Shown here: one piece after another, positions 26,434 to 35,357 of the stretch
How the letters are laid out: every line of letters begins with the position of its first letter
Position numbering within the stretch: the stretch's first letter is position 1
Source: Labrenzia sp. VG12
GTDB taxonomy: Bacteria; Pseudomonadota; Alphaproteobacteria; Rhizobiales; Stappiaceae
Direction: 5' to 3'
NCBI RefSeq assembly: GCF_002237595.1
Contig: NZ_CP022529.1
Coordinates: forward strand, 4,432,001-4,496,000
DNA length: 64,000 nucleotides
The notes under the pieces: model-generated
The model's input: only the letters and a program-made list of their open reading frames with translations
Databases searched by the model: none
Told to the model about the DNA's origin: nothing
Translations under genes and position numbers: made by a program

Positions 26434-27729
26434 ATGAAGAAGGCGGTCGTCCTCGGCGCATACGGATTTATCGGTGCGGCCTGCGTGCGGGCGCTGCAAG
26501 CAGGTGGCTTTGCCGTTCTTGGCGTCGGCCGCTCCCGCGAGACGGCGCAAAGGACCTTCCCCAATCTCGTCTGGATCATCCGGGATATCGCGGCGACACC
26601 GGCAGACGACTGGCAAGATATCTTTGCGGACGCGGATGTGGTGGTGAACGCCTCCGGTGCGCTGCAAGACGGGGCCCGGGACAATCTGACGGCGATCCAT
26701 GAAACGGCGATCGAGCAGATGCTCATCGCGCTCAGCGTCACCCGTACGAAATTCATTCAGATATCGGCGGCTGGTGTCTCGGAAGACGCGCCAACGGCCT
26801 TCTTCCGCACCAAGGCCAGAGGCGATGCGCTGGTCACGGCGTCTTCCATCGACTGGGTCGTGCTGCGCCCGGCGCTGGTTCTGGGGTCGGACGCTAATGG
26901 CGGATCGGCCCTGCTGCGCGCGGCAGCGGCCACGCCCTGGATCGGCGCACGCGCCTTTCCGCAAGCACAGATCCAGACCATCCATGTCGAGGATCTGGCT
27001 CAGGCAGTCGTGCAGGCCGCCGGAGGCGAGGTCGGCCTGCAGTTTGTTGCTGATCTGACAGAAGACAACAGCCATTCCTTCCACGCCCTGACCCGTCACC
27101 TGAGAACCTGGCTGGGTTATCCCGACTGGACCTTCGAAATCCCGCTTCCTGGCTGGCTGCTGAAAACCGTCGGCAGGGGCGCGGACCTGCTCGGTTGGCT
27201 TGGGTGGCGGTCTCCCTTGCGTACCAATGCGTTGGTGTCGCTCGAAAACGGCATCAAGGGCGATCCCACCCCGTGGCGGGAGCGCGGCGGCATTGCGATC
27301 AAGGGCCTTAAGGCAACGCTTGCCGCGATGCCCGCAACGGCCCAGGAGCGGGCCTTTGCCCGCCTCTACCTGCTCCTGCCGCTCGCCATTGCCTCCCTGT
27401 CGCTGTTCTGGTTCCTGTCCGGGGTAATCGGTCTCCTGTCCTTCTCCGAGGCCAAAGCGGTGCTGACCGACCGCGGCGGCTCTGCAGCCTTTGCATCGGT
27501 GGCGGTAGTTGGCGGAGCGGTTGTCGATATGGTTCTCGGAGCTGGAGTGCTGGTGCGGCGCTGGACGCGTCTAGCCTGTCTCGGCATGATCGCCGTCTCT
27601 GCCGCCTATCTCTTTTTCGGAACCTTGCTGGCGGCAGACCTTTGGGCAGATCCGCTCGGGCCGTTCGTCAAGGTTCTGCCGGCGATCGTTCTGGCGCTTC
27701 TGGTTGCCCTGCTTCTGGAGAAGCGCTGA
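26434..27729 (+). CDS. NAD(P)-binding epimerase/SDR protein fused to DoxX-like membrane domain
   Basis: A 431-residue protein in two parts. Residues 1-290 form an atypical short-chain dehydrogenase/epimerase domain with the dinucleotide motif GAYGFIGAACVRAL, VVVNASGALQDG and SIDWVVLRPALVLG. The canonical YxxxK is not obvious (FFRTKARGD occupies the place), so a redox role rather than classical dehydrogenase chemistry cannot be assumed. Residues about 310-431 have four hydrophobic helices like DoxX/DUF4281 proteins. It overlaps the next gene by one base, making a two-gene unit downstream of soeABC. Function is unknown. Confidence 0.75.
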   Translation: MKKAVVLGAYGFIGAACVRALQAGGFAVLGVGRSRETAQRTFPNLVWIIRDIAATPADDWQDIFADADVVVNASGALQDGARDNLTAIHETAIEQMLIALSVTRTKFIQISAAGVSEDAPTAFFRTKARGDALVTASSIDWVVLRPALVLGSDANGGSALLRAAAATPWIGARAFPQAQIQTIHVEDLAQAVVQAAGGEVGLQFVADLTEDNSHSFHALTRHLRTWLGYPDWTFEIPLPGWLLKTVGRGADLLGWLGWRSPLRTNALVSLENGIKGDPTPWRERGGIAIKGLKATLAAMPATAQERAFARLYLLLPLAIASLSLFWFLSGVIGLLSFSEAKAVLTDRGGSAAFASVAVVGGAVVDMVLGAGVLVRRWTRLACLGMIAVSAAYLFFGTLLAADLWADPLGPFVKVLPAIVLALLVALLLEKR

Positions 27730-28202
27730 TGTGGTACGAGTTTCTGCGCTTTGCTCATGTGATCGGTGCCTGTGTGTTGCTCGGCACCGGCGCCGGGATC
27801 GCCTTTTTCATGGTGATCTCGAACCGCTCCAGGGACCCGCGTCTGATCGCCCATGTCGCCGGCATCGTTGTGCTCGCCGACACGGTGTTCACGGCAACCG
27901 CCGCCATTGCCCAGCCGGCGACGGGCTACCTCCTGACGCGGGAGGTCGGCTGGCCGCTGCTGGAAGGCTGGGTTCTGGTTTCGCTTTGTCTTTATGTCTT
28001 TGTCGGTCTGTTCTGGCTGCCGGTGGTCTGGATCCAGATCCGAATGCGCCGGTTGGCGCTTGCGGCCGCAGAGGCCGGCACGGCACTGCCTGAGGCTTAT
28101 CACCGGCTCTACTGGGTCTGGTTCGCCTTTGGGTTCCCGGCATTTTTTGCGGTTCTGGCCATCATCTGGCTGATGCTGACCAAACCCGACCTGCCGCTCT
28201 AG
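27729..28202 (+). CDS. DUF2269-type integral membrane protein
   Basis: A 157-residue membrane protein whose ATG lies in the stop of the SDR-DoxX gene (TGATG). It has four hydrophobic segments (about 5-28, 50-72, 82-105, 133-152). The N-terminal FLRFAHVIGACVLLGTGAGIAFFM and central TGYLLTREVGWPLLEGWV resemble DUF2269, a family of predicted membrane proteins with histidines that might bind haem. It is coupled to the upstream DoxX fusion protein and is probably its membrane partner. No enzymatic role is known. Confidence 0.78.
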   Translation: MWYEFLRFAHVIGACVLLGTGAGIAFFMVISNRSRDPRLIAHVAGIVVLADTVFTATAAIAQPATGYLLTREVGWPLLEGWVLVSLCLYVFVGLFWLPVVWIQIRMRRLALAAAEAGTALPEAYHRLYWVWFAFGFPAFFAVLAIIWLMLTKPDLPL

Positions 28203-28211
28203 GGCCTTATT

Positions 28212-28322
28212 TCAGTCATCGGACCCGTTCGGTTCCTTGCGCATCACGATCCAGACCACAAAGCCGATAAAGGCGAAGGTGCCGATATTCATGAGTGTGT
28301 CGACGGGATCACCGATCAGCAT
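28212..28322 (-). CDS. Small single-pass membrane protein overlapping the BCCT gene
   Basis: A 36-residue open reading frame starting at ATG 28322, with AGGAGC about 6 bases upstream. One hydrophobic helix (NIGTFAFIGFVVWIVM, residues 12-27) is followed by a basic RK and an acidic tail ending SDD. Its first 14 bases overlap the end of the BCCT transporter gene on the same strand, so translation is probably coupled. Small partners are known for some other secondary transporters (for example NSS family); whether this one helps the BCCT protein is unknown. It has good coding signs but no identified family. Confidence 0.6.
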   Translation of the reverse strand: MLIGDPVDTLMNIGTFAFIGFVVWIVMRKEPNGSDD

Positions 28323-29820
28323 GGCGCAGCTCCTTTCTGGCATCCTGCAACAAGGCCCGGATGAGACAGGCCAGCAGGATCACGGTGATGAAGACAAAGG
28401 GCAGTGCCCCGAGTGCGATCAGCGTTCTGACGGCTGACATCGAGCCTGACAGGATCATCGCCGCGCCGAGCACGCCCAAAAGGCCGCCCCAGACGACGCG
28501 GATCTTTGCGCTTGGATTAGGGTTGCCACCGGTGGAGAAAGTGCCGAGCACAAAGGCGGCGCTGACCACGCTGGTGACGATGAAGAGGAACGCCGCCAGC
28601 ACGGTTGCCAGGGTGGTCAGTGTCGACAGCGGCAGCCGGTCAAGAAGCGCAAAGGTCATGCGCTCGACATTGGTCTGGGTCAGGGCGAGAAGGTCGCCAT
28701 TGCCGTTGAGGGCGTCGAATATGCCGATGCCGCCAAAGGCCCCGAACCAGATGGTGGAAAACAGCGTCGGACCGATCAGGACACCGAGCACGAACTCCCG
28801 GATCGTCCGGCCTTTCGAGATGCGGGCGACGAAAACACCGACAAACGGGCCCCAGGCGATCCACCAGACCATGTAGGTCAGGGTCCAGTCGCGGAACCAT
28901 TTTGTCGCCTCGTCGCCATAGAAGGTGAAGGTTTCAAGCCCCCTTGGGATAACGACGGCGATGTAGCTGCCGATGCCGCTGACGATGGAATTGAGCAGAT
29001 ATTCCGACGGTCCAAGGATGATCGTGTAGACGACCAGCCCGATCGCCAGAGCCATTGCAAGATTGGAGAGTTTTGCCATGCCGGCGCCGAGGTCGACGAG
29101 CAACGGCGGAATATAGGCGGCAATCATCAGGGCAAAGACAATGGCAATCAGCAAGGAGGAGGTTTCCTCGTTGCCCAGCAACACCGTGACCCCGTCGGCC
29201 ACCTGGAAGACGCCCATGGCCACGGACCCGGCCACCCCTATGGCGATGGCGGCAATCGCCATGAAATCGGAGAACCAGCCGATGACACTGGCCCAGGTTT
29301 CGCCCGGAAACAGGTTCTTCAAGGGCGCGCTGACCAGCATCGGCGTGCCGCGCCGATAGCTGAAATAGGCAATTGCCAGCGCCGTGGTGCCATAGATCGC
29401 CCAGGCGTGAATGCCCCAGTTGAAATTGGCGCCCAGAAGGGCCTGCTCTGCTGCAATCGGGGCCGGCAGGAACTGGCTCGCAAAATGATAGTGCGTCAGC
29501 GGTTCTGCGACGGCCCAGAACAGCAGTCCGACCCCCATGCCGGCTGCAAACAACATCGCGATCCAGGTCGGTGTGGAATATTCGGGCCTGTCGGTATCGG
29601 CCCCGAGCCGAATATCGCCGAACCTCGTGAGGGTGAGACCGAGACAGAACAGAAGCATGATCGTGACCGACAGCATGACAGCCCAGCCACGGCTGATGAA
29701 ATACTGATCGACAATGGCGCTGGCGAAGGCCTGAAGTCCGGCCGGGTCGGCGACACCCCAGATGCCGATCACGGCACAAAGGCCGATCGAGGTCGCCAGC
29801 AACACCTTCGAACCCTGCAT
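28309..29820 (-). CDS. BCCT-family betaine/choline/carnitine-type transporter
   Basis: A 503-residue secondary transporter of the inner membrane with twelve predicted helices. ATG 29820 is preferred, with GGAGGG 8-9 bases upstream; the frame extends to 30087 but that part lacks hydrophobic character. The family signature WWIAWGPFVGVFVARISKGRTIREF (about residues 305-330) is intact, and GMGVGLLFWAVAEP forms the conserved substrate-site helix. The C-terminus is short, without a long osmosensing extension like BetP, so it need not be osmoregulated. Substrates in the family are quaternary ammonium or sulfonium compounds; which one cannot be read. A microprotein gene overlaps its end. Confidence 0.92.
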   Translation of the reverse strand: MQGSKVLLATSIGLCAVIGIWGVADPAGLQAFASAIVDQYFISRGWAVMLSVTIMLLFCLGLTLTRFGDIRLGADTDRPEYSTPTWIAMLFAAGMGVGLLFWAVAEPLTHYHFASQFLPAPIAAEQALLGANFNWGIHAWAIYGTTALAIAYFSYRRGTPMLVSAPLKNLFPGETWASVIGWFSDFMAIAAIAIGVAGSVAMGVFQVADGVTVLLGNEETSSLLIAIVFALMIAAYIPPLLVDLGAGMAKLSNLAMALAIGLVVYTIILGPSEYLLNSIVSGIGSYIAVVIPRGLETFTFYGDEATKWFRDWTLTYMVWWIAWGPFVGVFVARISKGRTIREFVLGVLIGPTLFSTIWFGAFGGIGIFDALNGNGDLLALTQTNVERMTFALLDRLPLSTLTTLATVLAAFLFIVTSVVSAAFVLGTFSTGGNPNPSAKIRVVWGGLLGVLGAAMILSGSMSAVRTLIALGALPFVFITVILLACLIRALLQDARKELRHADR

Positions 29821-29996
29821 GAAATCAAACCCTCCACGGTCAATCCTGATCCGGAGCATAGACCGCTTCCCGAAGACATTGACAGTCGATTCTGCCGAGG
29901 CCGAACCGGTGTGACGACTTCTGGCTGCTCTTGCAGAAAATATTAAGCGTTTCACTTCAGGATTGCTGACTGAGAAACCGATTGAATGGCCGGCAC

Positions 29997-32270
29997 ATGC
30001 GCGATCTGTCAGATATCCGCAGCGAACCCGAGACTGTGAAGACGTCCAGCGAACCGGGCGCAACGGATCTGCGTCCCACCAGGTCAACGATCCTGGGTGT
30101 CCCGTCCGGTATCCTCATCCTGCTGATGTTCTGCGCCGTCATCTTTGCCTTCGGCGCTGTGCTGTCGAAGATCCTGATTGCGGAACGCCAGGCAGCGCAG
30201 CGCGAAATCGGCTCCGTGACCCGCGTGTTCGACAATCACAAGCTCTTCCTGCTCAAGGAGATGGAGCGCTACGCTGCGTCAAACGCCGCGTATCAGAATA
30301 TTGAGACAGACAGGTCGGACGACTGGATCCGGCGCCGCTTCGGCGTTGATATGGCGCTGAATTTTGAACATGATTTCACCGCCCTGATCGACCGAAACCA
30401 GGATCTGCTGCTGGCCCTGGACATAGGCGCAAAACATGCCGACAGCCAGTTTGCAGAGGAAATAGAGCTGCAGATTGCCGGTACCCTTCAGAGGATACGC
30501 CGGAATTACATCAACGCCCTGACGTTAACGGACACTGGCGCCATTCGCTTTGCCGGCCGGATTGACGACGTGTCCGGCGTGGAAGTTGTTAATCTGGCCG
30601 GCAATCCGCACATCGCGGCCGCGATGGCTATCGTCCCCGATCCCGGCGGCATCGACATGGTGAATGCACCGCCCAGTATTCTCGTCACCACATTTGCCGT
30701 TGACGACAATCACCTTCGTGGCTTGCTGGCCAGTCTGTCGCTGGACAATCTGACCTTCGCAGGCAAGGTGCCGGACGGCATGATCGGTGTGCCGCTGAAG
30801 ACCGAAACAGGAGCCGTTCTGGGCTACCTGACATGGCATCCGATGAGCCGCGCGTCGTCGATCATCTTGTCTTCCCTGCCGATCCTGTCGATCGCATTGA
30901 TGATCATCCTTGTCGTCGCGCTGATTGCGCTACGCCAGAATGCAAAAGTGAAGCGTGACCTCGCTCGTCAGGAGCAGGAAGCCCGCTTTGCTGCAAGCCA
31001 TGATTCCCTCACAGGATGCGTCACGCGGGGCTACTTTCATGCAGTCGCGACCGAGCGTCTGAAGATCCTGGCGGCACAGAACAAACGGGCATGGTTGATC
31101 TATCTCGATCTGGACAATCTGAAGCAGGTCAACGACATCCACGGGCACACGGTCGGAGACAGCCTGATCGGCTGCCAGGCCGGCCGGATCCGGGAGCTCC
31201 TGGGGCGGTTCGACCTGATCGGGCGGATCGGTGGCGACGAATTCCTGATCCTGACCGAAGACTGGCAGACGGCTGACGAGTTGCACCATCAGGTAGACCG
31301 TCTCCGTGAAGGAGTACTGCAACCCTTCGAGTATGACGGCAAGTGGCTTGACACGTCCGTCAGCGCCGGAATCGCTCATTTTCCGGAACACGGCCGGTCA
31401 CTGACGGAACTTGTTCGGGCAGCGGACATTGCCTTGCAGCAAAGCAAGCGCGAGCGCAAGGCGGTGTTTCGTCTGTACGATGAACAAATGGACCAGAGCC
31501 TGCGCGAAAAACGGGAGATACGCATCGAGCTTGACCAGGCGCTGCAGGATGAGGAACTAGAGGTCTTCTACCAGCCGGTCATCGAAGCGCGTTCTCAGAA
31601 AATTGCCTTCTACGAGGCGCTTGTGCGCTGGCGCCATCCGACACGCGGTCTCGTTTCCCCCGGCCTGTTTCTGCCTGTCGCCCAGGACGCGGGCCTGATG
31701 CCGCAAATCGGGCATTGGGTCCTCGAGCGATCCTTGCGGGATGCCAGCAACTGGGAGACCGCCGGTGTCTCGGTCAACGTCTGCACGAGCCAGATCGAAA
31801 AGCCGGGTTTTGCCCAGCAAGTCGAGGCGCTTCTGCGAAAGTACAATTATCCGCCGCATCGTCTGATCCTGGAGATTACCGAAGATCTGATGCTGGATGC
31901 CAATCCGGCAACGCAGGAGGTTTTTGATCAGTTGCGCGGGCTCGGGATCGAGCTGGCCATTGATGATTTCGGCACCGGCTATTCCAGTCTGAGTTACCTG
32001 CACAAGTTCCGCTTCGACAAGATGAAGATCGACCGGAGTTTCATCTGGCGCATCGGCCAGGATGCAGAAGCTGATGTTCTTGTGCGTTCCCTGATCGGTC
32101 TTGCCAAGGTGATGGGGATGGAGACCGTCGCTGAAGGGGTCGAGACAAAGGAACAGAGAGATTTTCTGGTTCGGGCCGGCTGCGGTCACCTGCAAGGGTT
32201 CCTGTATGGCAAACCGGAGCCCCTGGAATCTGCGCTAAGCGCGCAATCGAAAAGGTCGGGCACCGGGTAG
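29997..32270 (+). CDS. Membrane CHASE4-GGDEF-EAL cyclic-di-GMP protein
   Basis: A protein of about 757 residues with a polar N-terminal tail, a membrane helix (about 33-55), a periplasmic CHASE4-like sensor (about 60-285; DNHKLFLLKEMERYAASNAAYQNI), a second helix (about 290-312), GGDEF (about 330-490) and EAL (about 510-745). GGDEF is intact (RIGGDEF near residue 412) and lacks a clear RxxD inhibitory site (GRFD). The EAL part keeps YEALVRW, EITEDLM, IDDFGTGYSS, KIDRSF and AEGVET, but NLS is replaced by NVC, so phosphodiesterase activity may be altered. The start is uncertain: TTG 29982 or ATG 29997, neither with a good ribosome site. It is divergent from the BCCT gene. Confidence 0.9.
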   Translation: MRDLSDIRSEPETVKTSSEPGATDLRPTRSTILGVPSGILILLMFCAVIFAFGAVLSKILIAERQAAQREIGSVTRVFDNHKLFLLKEMERYAASNAAYQNIETDRSDDWIRRRFGVDMALNFEHDFTALIDRNQDLLLALDIGAKHADSQFAEEIELQIAGTLQRIRRNYINALTLTDTGAIRFAGRIDDVSGVEVVNLAGNPHIAAAMAIVPDPGGIDMVNAPPSILVTTFAVDDNHLRGLLASLSLDNLTFAGKVPDGMIGVPLKTETGAVLGYLTWHPMSRASSIILSSLPILSIALMIILVVALIALRQNAKVKRDLARQEQEARFAASHDSLTGCVTRGYFHAVATERLKILAAQNKRAWLIYLDLDNLKQVNDIHGHTVGDSLIGCQAGRIRELLGRFDLIGRIGGDEFLILTEDWQTADELHHQVDRLREGVLQPFEYDGKWLDTSVSAGIAHFPEHGRSLTELVRAADIALQQSKRERKAVFRLYDEQMDQSLREKREIRIELDQALQDEELEVFYQPVIEARSQKIAFYEALVRWRHPTRGLVSPGLFLPVAQDAGLMPQIGHWVLERSLRDASNWETAGVSVNVCTSQIEKPGFAQQVEALLRKYNYPPHRLILEITEDLMLDANPATQEVFDQLRGLGIELAIDDFGTGYSSLSYLHKFRFDKMKIDRSFIWRIGQDAEADVLVRSLIGLAKVMGMETVAEGVETKEQRDFLVRAGCGHLQGFLYGKPEPLESALSAQSKRSGTG

Positions 32271-32297
32271 GGCTAACCGGGTCCCAAAAAAGAAAAA

Positions 32298-32333
32298 ACG
32301 CAGGCAAGGGAGGATCTTGCCTGCGTCTTTTTT
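32298..32333. terminator. Bidirectional Rho-independent terminator
   Basis: A perfect 11-bp stem (ACGCAGGCAAG at 32298-32308 with CTTGCCTGCGT at 32316-32326) with a 7-base loop is flanked by an A-run on the left and a T-run on the right. It can therefore serve both the plus-strand GGDEF-EAL gene ending at 32270 and the minus-strand preA ending at 32350. Confidence 0.9.
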
Positions 32334-32349
32334 GCCTTCAGGAAGTTGC

Positions 32350-33663
32350 TTATTCAGCGGCTTCCTTGACGGCCATCGGATTGTTCGGGTGCGTCGTCCA
32401 GTTGGCGTAGTCCTTTTCGACCGGCTTCTTGGTGCGCGGGTCGGTGCTGCCGGGCTCCATGGCCTCCATGGTGATACAGTTCTCCACCGGGCAGACATTG
32501 ACGCACAGGTTGCAGCCGACGCATTCCTCGTCGATCACCTCGAACTTGCGCTCGCCATTGACCATGTTGGTGATCGCCTGGTGGGAGGTGTCCTCGCAGG
32601 CAATGTGGCAGCGGCCGCACTGGATGCAGAGATCCTGGTCGATCTTGGCCTTGGCGATGTAGTTGAGGTTCAGATATTGCCAGTCAGACACGTTCGGCAC
32701 GGCGCTGCCGACGAACTGGTCGACAGAGGTGTAACCCTTCTGGTCCATCCAGTCGCTGAGACCGTCGATCATGTCCTCGACCACCTTGAAGCCATAGGTC
32801 ATGGCGGCAGTGCAGACCTGCACCGAGCCGGCGCCGAGCGCCATGAACTCGGCCGCGTCGCGCCAGGTGGTCACGCCGCCGATGCCGGAGATCGGCAGGC
32901 CATGGGTTGCCGGATCGCGGGCGATTTCGGCGACCATGTTCAGCGCGATCGGCTTCACCGCCGGGCCGCAATAGCCGCCATGGGCCCCCTTGCCGTCCAC
33001 CGAAGGCGATGGCGACATGATGTCGAGATCGACGCCCATGATCGAGTTGATCGTGTTGATCAGCGAGACCGCATCCGCACCGCCAGCCTTGGCGGCCTGG
33101 GCCGGCTTGCGCACGTCGGTGATGTTCGGCGTCAGCTTGACGATGCAGGGCATGCGCGAATGCTGTTTCACCCAACGGGTGACCATCTCGATATATTCCG
33201 GCACCTGACCGACGGCGGAGCCCATGCCGCGTTCGCTCATGCCATGCGGGCAGCCGAAATTGAGTTCGACACCATCGGCTTCGGTCTCTTCGACGCGGCG
33301 GAGGATGTCGATCCAGTTCTGCTCTTCGCAGGGCACCATCAGCGAAACGACGAGAGCCCGGTCGGGCCAGTCGCGCTTGACCTGCTTGATTTCACGCAGG
33401 TTCACTTCCAGCGGCCGGTCGGTGATCAGTTCGATATTGTTGAGACCGATCAGCTGCCGGTCCTTGCCATGGATCGCGCCGTAGCGCGGGCCGTTGACAT
33501 TGACGACGGCCGGGTCTTCCCCGAGCGTCTTCCAGACAACGCCGCCCCAGCCGGCCTTGAAGGCGCGGACGACGTTGTATTCCTTGTCGGTTGGCGGCGC
33601 GGAGGCCAGCCAGAACGGGTTCGGCGATTTGATGCCGATGAAATCTGTACGCAAGTCAGCCAT
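32350..33663 (-). CDS. preA: NAD-dependent dihydropyrimidine dehydrogenase, subunit PreA
   Basis: A 437-residue FMN and iron-sulfur subunit of the cytoplasmic complex that reduces uracil and thymine to dihydropyrimidines with NADH. The TIM-barrel dihydroorotate-dehydrogenase-like domain (about 1-320) has SAPPTDKEYNVVRAFKAGWGG, VSLMVPCEEQNW, ELNFGCPHGMSERGMGSA with the active-site Cys region, and SGIGGVTTWRDAAEFMALGA. The C-terminus carries two 4Fe-4S motifs, CIQCGRCHIACED and CVGCNLCVNVCPVENC. It follows preT after 36 bases on the same strand. A terminator lies directly after it. Confidence 0.95.
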   Translation of the reverse strand: MADLRTDFIGIKSPNPFWLASAPPTDKEYNVVRAFKAGWGGVVWKTLGEDPAVVNVNGPRYGAIHGKDRQLIGLNNIELITDRPLEVNLREIKQVKRDWPDRALVVSLMVPCEEQNWIDILRRVEETEADGVELNFGCPHGMSERGMGSAVGQVPEYIEMVTRWVKQHSRMPCIVKLTPNITDVRKPAQAAKAGGADAVSLINTINSIMGVDLDIMSPSPSVDGKGAHGGYCGPAVKPIALNMVAEIARDPATHGLPISGIGGVTTWRDAAEFMALGAGSVQVCTAAMTYGFKVVEDMIDGLSDWMDQKGYTSVDQFVGSAVPNVSDWQYLNLNYIAKAKIDQDLCIQCGRCHIACEDTSHQAITNMVNGERKFEVIDEECVGCNLCVNVCPVENCITMEAMEPGSTDPRTKKPVEKDYANWTTHPNNPMAVKEAAE

Positions 33664-33699
33664 GGGACCTCTCCCTCAAATTGGTGACGCCGGGCGCCG

Positions 33700-35046
33700 T
33701 CAGGCGCTCAGGGCGGCGTTGATGCTTTCAGCGGCGATCTTGCCGTCTTCCACGGCAGTGACCGTCAGGTCCTCGCCGCCAAGCACGCAGTCGCCGCCGG
33801 CCCAGACATCGGCAAGGCTGGTCTTGCGATCCGCGTCGACCACGATCCGGCCCTTCTCCAGGCTGAGGCCATCCCCAAGGTCGGCCTGCACCAGTGTCTG
33901 GCCAACGGCCTTGAACACCATGTCGGCAGGCAAGGTGACGGTTTCACCCGTGCCGGTCAGGGACCCGTTGCTGTCTTCGGTGCGTTCCAGCTCGATGCCG
34001 GTGATCGCGCCATTGGCACCGACCAGGGACTTGGGCTGGGCCCAGGTCATGATCTTTACCCCGGAGGTCTGTGCCAGGTGCTGCTCGTATTCCGAAGCGT
34101 TCATCCGCTCCTGGCCGCGGCGATAGGCGATGGTGACATCTTCAGCGCCCAGAAGTTTGGTCTGGACGGCGATATCGACAGCGGTCATGCCGCCGCCAAT
34201 CACCACGACCCGGCGGCCGACCGGCAGTTTGGACAGGTCCTGTGCCTGGCGCAGATCGGCAATGTAGTCGACCGCGTCGAGCGAGCCGCTCTTGTCTTCG
34301 CCGTCAAGCCCAAGGGCGTTGACGCCGCCAAGGCCAATGCTCAGGAAGACCGCGTCGAAATCCGCCCGCAGGGAGGACAGGTCCAGATTGTCACCCAGAC
34401 GCATGCCGGTCTTCAGCTCGATGCCGCCAATCGACAGGATGAACTCGACCTCGCGGGCCGCAAAATTGTCGACCGACTTGTAGGAGGCAATGCCGAACTC
34501 GTTGAGGCCGCCGGCCTTTTCCTTGGCATCGAACAGCGTCACGCCGTGGCCATGGACGGCGAGCCGGTGGGCGCAAGACAGACCGGCCGGGCCGGCGCCG
34601 ACAACGGCAATCTTCTTGCCGGTGGAAGCGGCCCGCGTGAACGGTGTCGTGTCATTTTCCGACATGTAGTGGTCGGTCGCATAGCGTTGCAGCTGGCCGA
34701 TCTTCACCGGCTTGCCTTCAGCGACTTCACGCACGCAGACCTGCTCGCACAAGGTCTCGGTCGGGCAGACACGGGCGCACATGCCCCCCAGGATGTTCTG
34801 CTCGAAGATGGTCTTGGCAGATCCGGTCGGGTTGCCGGTCGAGATCTGGCGGATGAACTGCGGGATGTCGATGCTGGTCGGGCAGGCCTGCATGCAGGGC
34901 GCGTCGTAGCAGAAGTAGCAGCGGTCGGCTTCGACCTGCGCCTCATGCGGTTCCAGCAGCGGATGCAGGTCGCTGAAATTCTCGGCGTATACGTCCTCAG
35001 GCAAGCGCCCGGCGGCAATATCCGGGCCGGCTTTCGTCTGGGTCAT
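33700..35046 (-). CDS. preT: NAD-dependent dihydropyrimidine dehydrogenase, subunit PreT
   Basis: A 448-residue flavoprotein subunit that takes electrons from NADH and passes them to PreA. ATG 35046 has CGGAG 7-8 bases upstream. The N-terminal part (1-110) is a GltD-like iron-sulfur region with CYFCYDAPCMQACPTSIDIPQFIRQI and a second set in GGMCARVCPTETLCEQVC. The FAD motif AVVGAGPAGLSCAHRL lies near residue 133 and the NAD motif VVVIGGGMTAVDIAVQ near 268. AVGQTL and VWAGGDCVLGGEDLTVTAVEDG close the flavin site. The gene is first in the preTA unit, with a RutR-like inverted repeat about 90 bases upstream. Confidence 0.94.
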   Translation of the reverse strand: MTQTKAGPDIAAGRLPEDVYAENFSDLHPLLEPHEAQVEADRCYFCYDAPCMQACPTSIDIPQFIRQISTGNPTGSAKTIFEQNILGGMCARVCPTETLCEQVCVREVAEGKPVKIGQLQRYATDHYMSENDTTPFTRAASTGKKIAVVGAGPAGLSCAHRLAVHGHGVTLFDAKEKAGGLNEFGIASYKSVDNFAAREVEFILSIGGIELKTGMRLGDNLDLSSLRADFDAVFLSIGLGGVNALGLDGEDKSGSLDAVDYIADLRQAQDLSKLPVGRRVVVIGGGMTAVDIAVQTKLLGAEDVTIAYRRGQERMNASEYEQHLAQTSGVKIMTWAQPKSLVGANGAITGIELERTEDSNGSLTGTGETVTLPADMVFKAVGQTLVQADLGDGLSLEKGRIVVDADRKTSLADVWAGGDCVLGGEDLTVTAVEDGKIAAESINAALSA

Positions 35047-35131
35047 GGAGATCTCCGGAAGGTTGGCGATCGTTTTCAAACGCGGCTTCCTTCATTCGGC
35101 GAGGAAGCTCACCATGACATTGGAAGAAAAT

Positions 35132-35147
35132 TTGAACAGTTAGTCAA
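35132..35147. promoter_or_regulatory. RutR-like inverted repeat upstream of preTA
   Basis: TTGAACAGTTAGTCAA matches 12 of the 14 fixed positions of the RutR consensus TTGACCA-NN-TGGTCAA. It sits inside a longer dyad AATTTGA-N8-TCAAATT (35129-35150). It lies 86 bases before the preT start, in a 311-base AT-rich intergenic region (35047-35357) that shows no gene. Its resemblance to the stronger site at 20421 suggests a shared regulator. Confidence 0.55.
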
Positions 35148-35357
35148 ATTTTTTTTGGAACGATTATAAACTTGAGGCAAAATATCAGAAATTAAATTGC
35201 CGATATTCCAGCAATTTAGCTCGAAAATTCGCATGTGATGAAATTTTTTGCATGGCGCTGATTCCGGCTCAAAATCCGGTTTCGAGCGGCGCAACAATGG
35301 TGCAACCGGGCCGGCGCGACCGGAATTGACGTGCCGAGCAGACGCTGGGCTGCCGGA

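Noticed and set aside
32317..33687. A 456-codon plus-strand open frame opposite preA
   Set aside because: PreA is unmistakable on the minus strand; the opposite frame is a composition shadow rich in Val, Asp and His.
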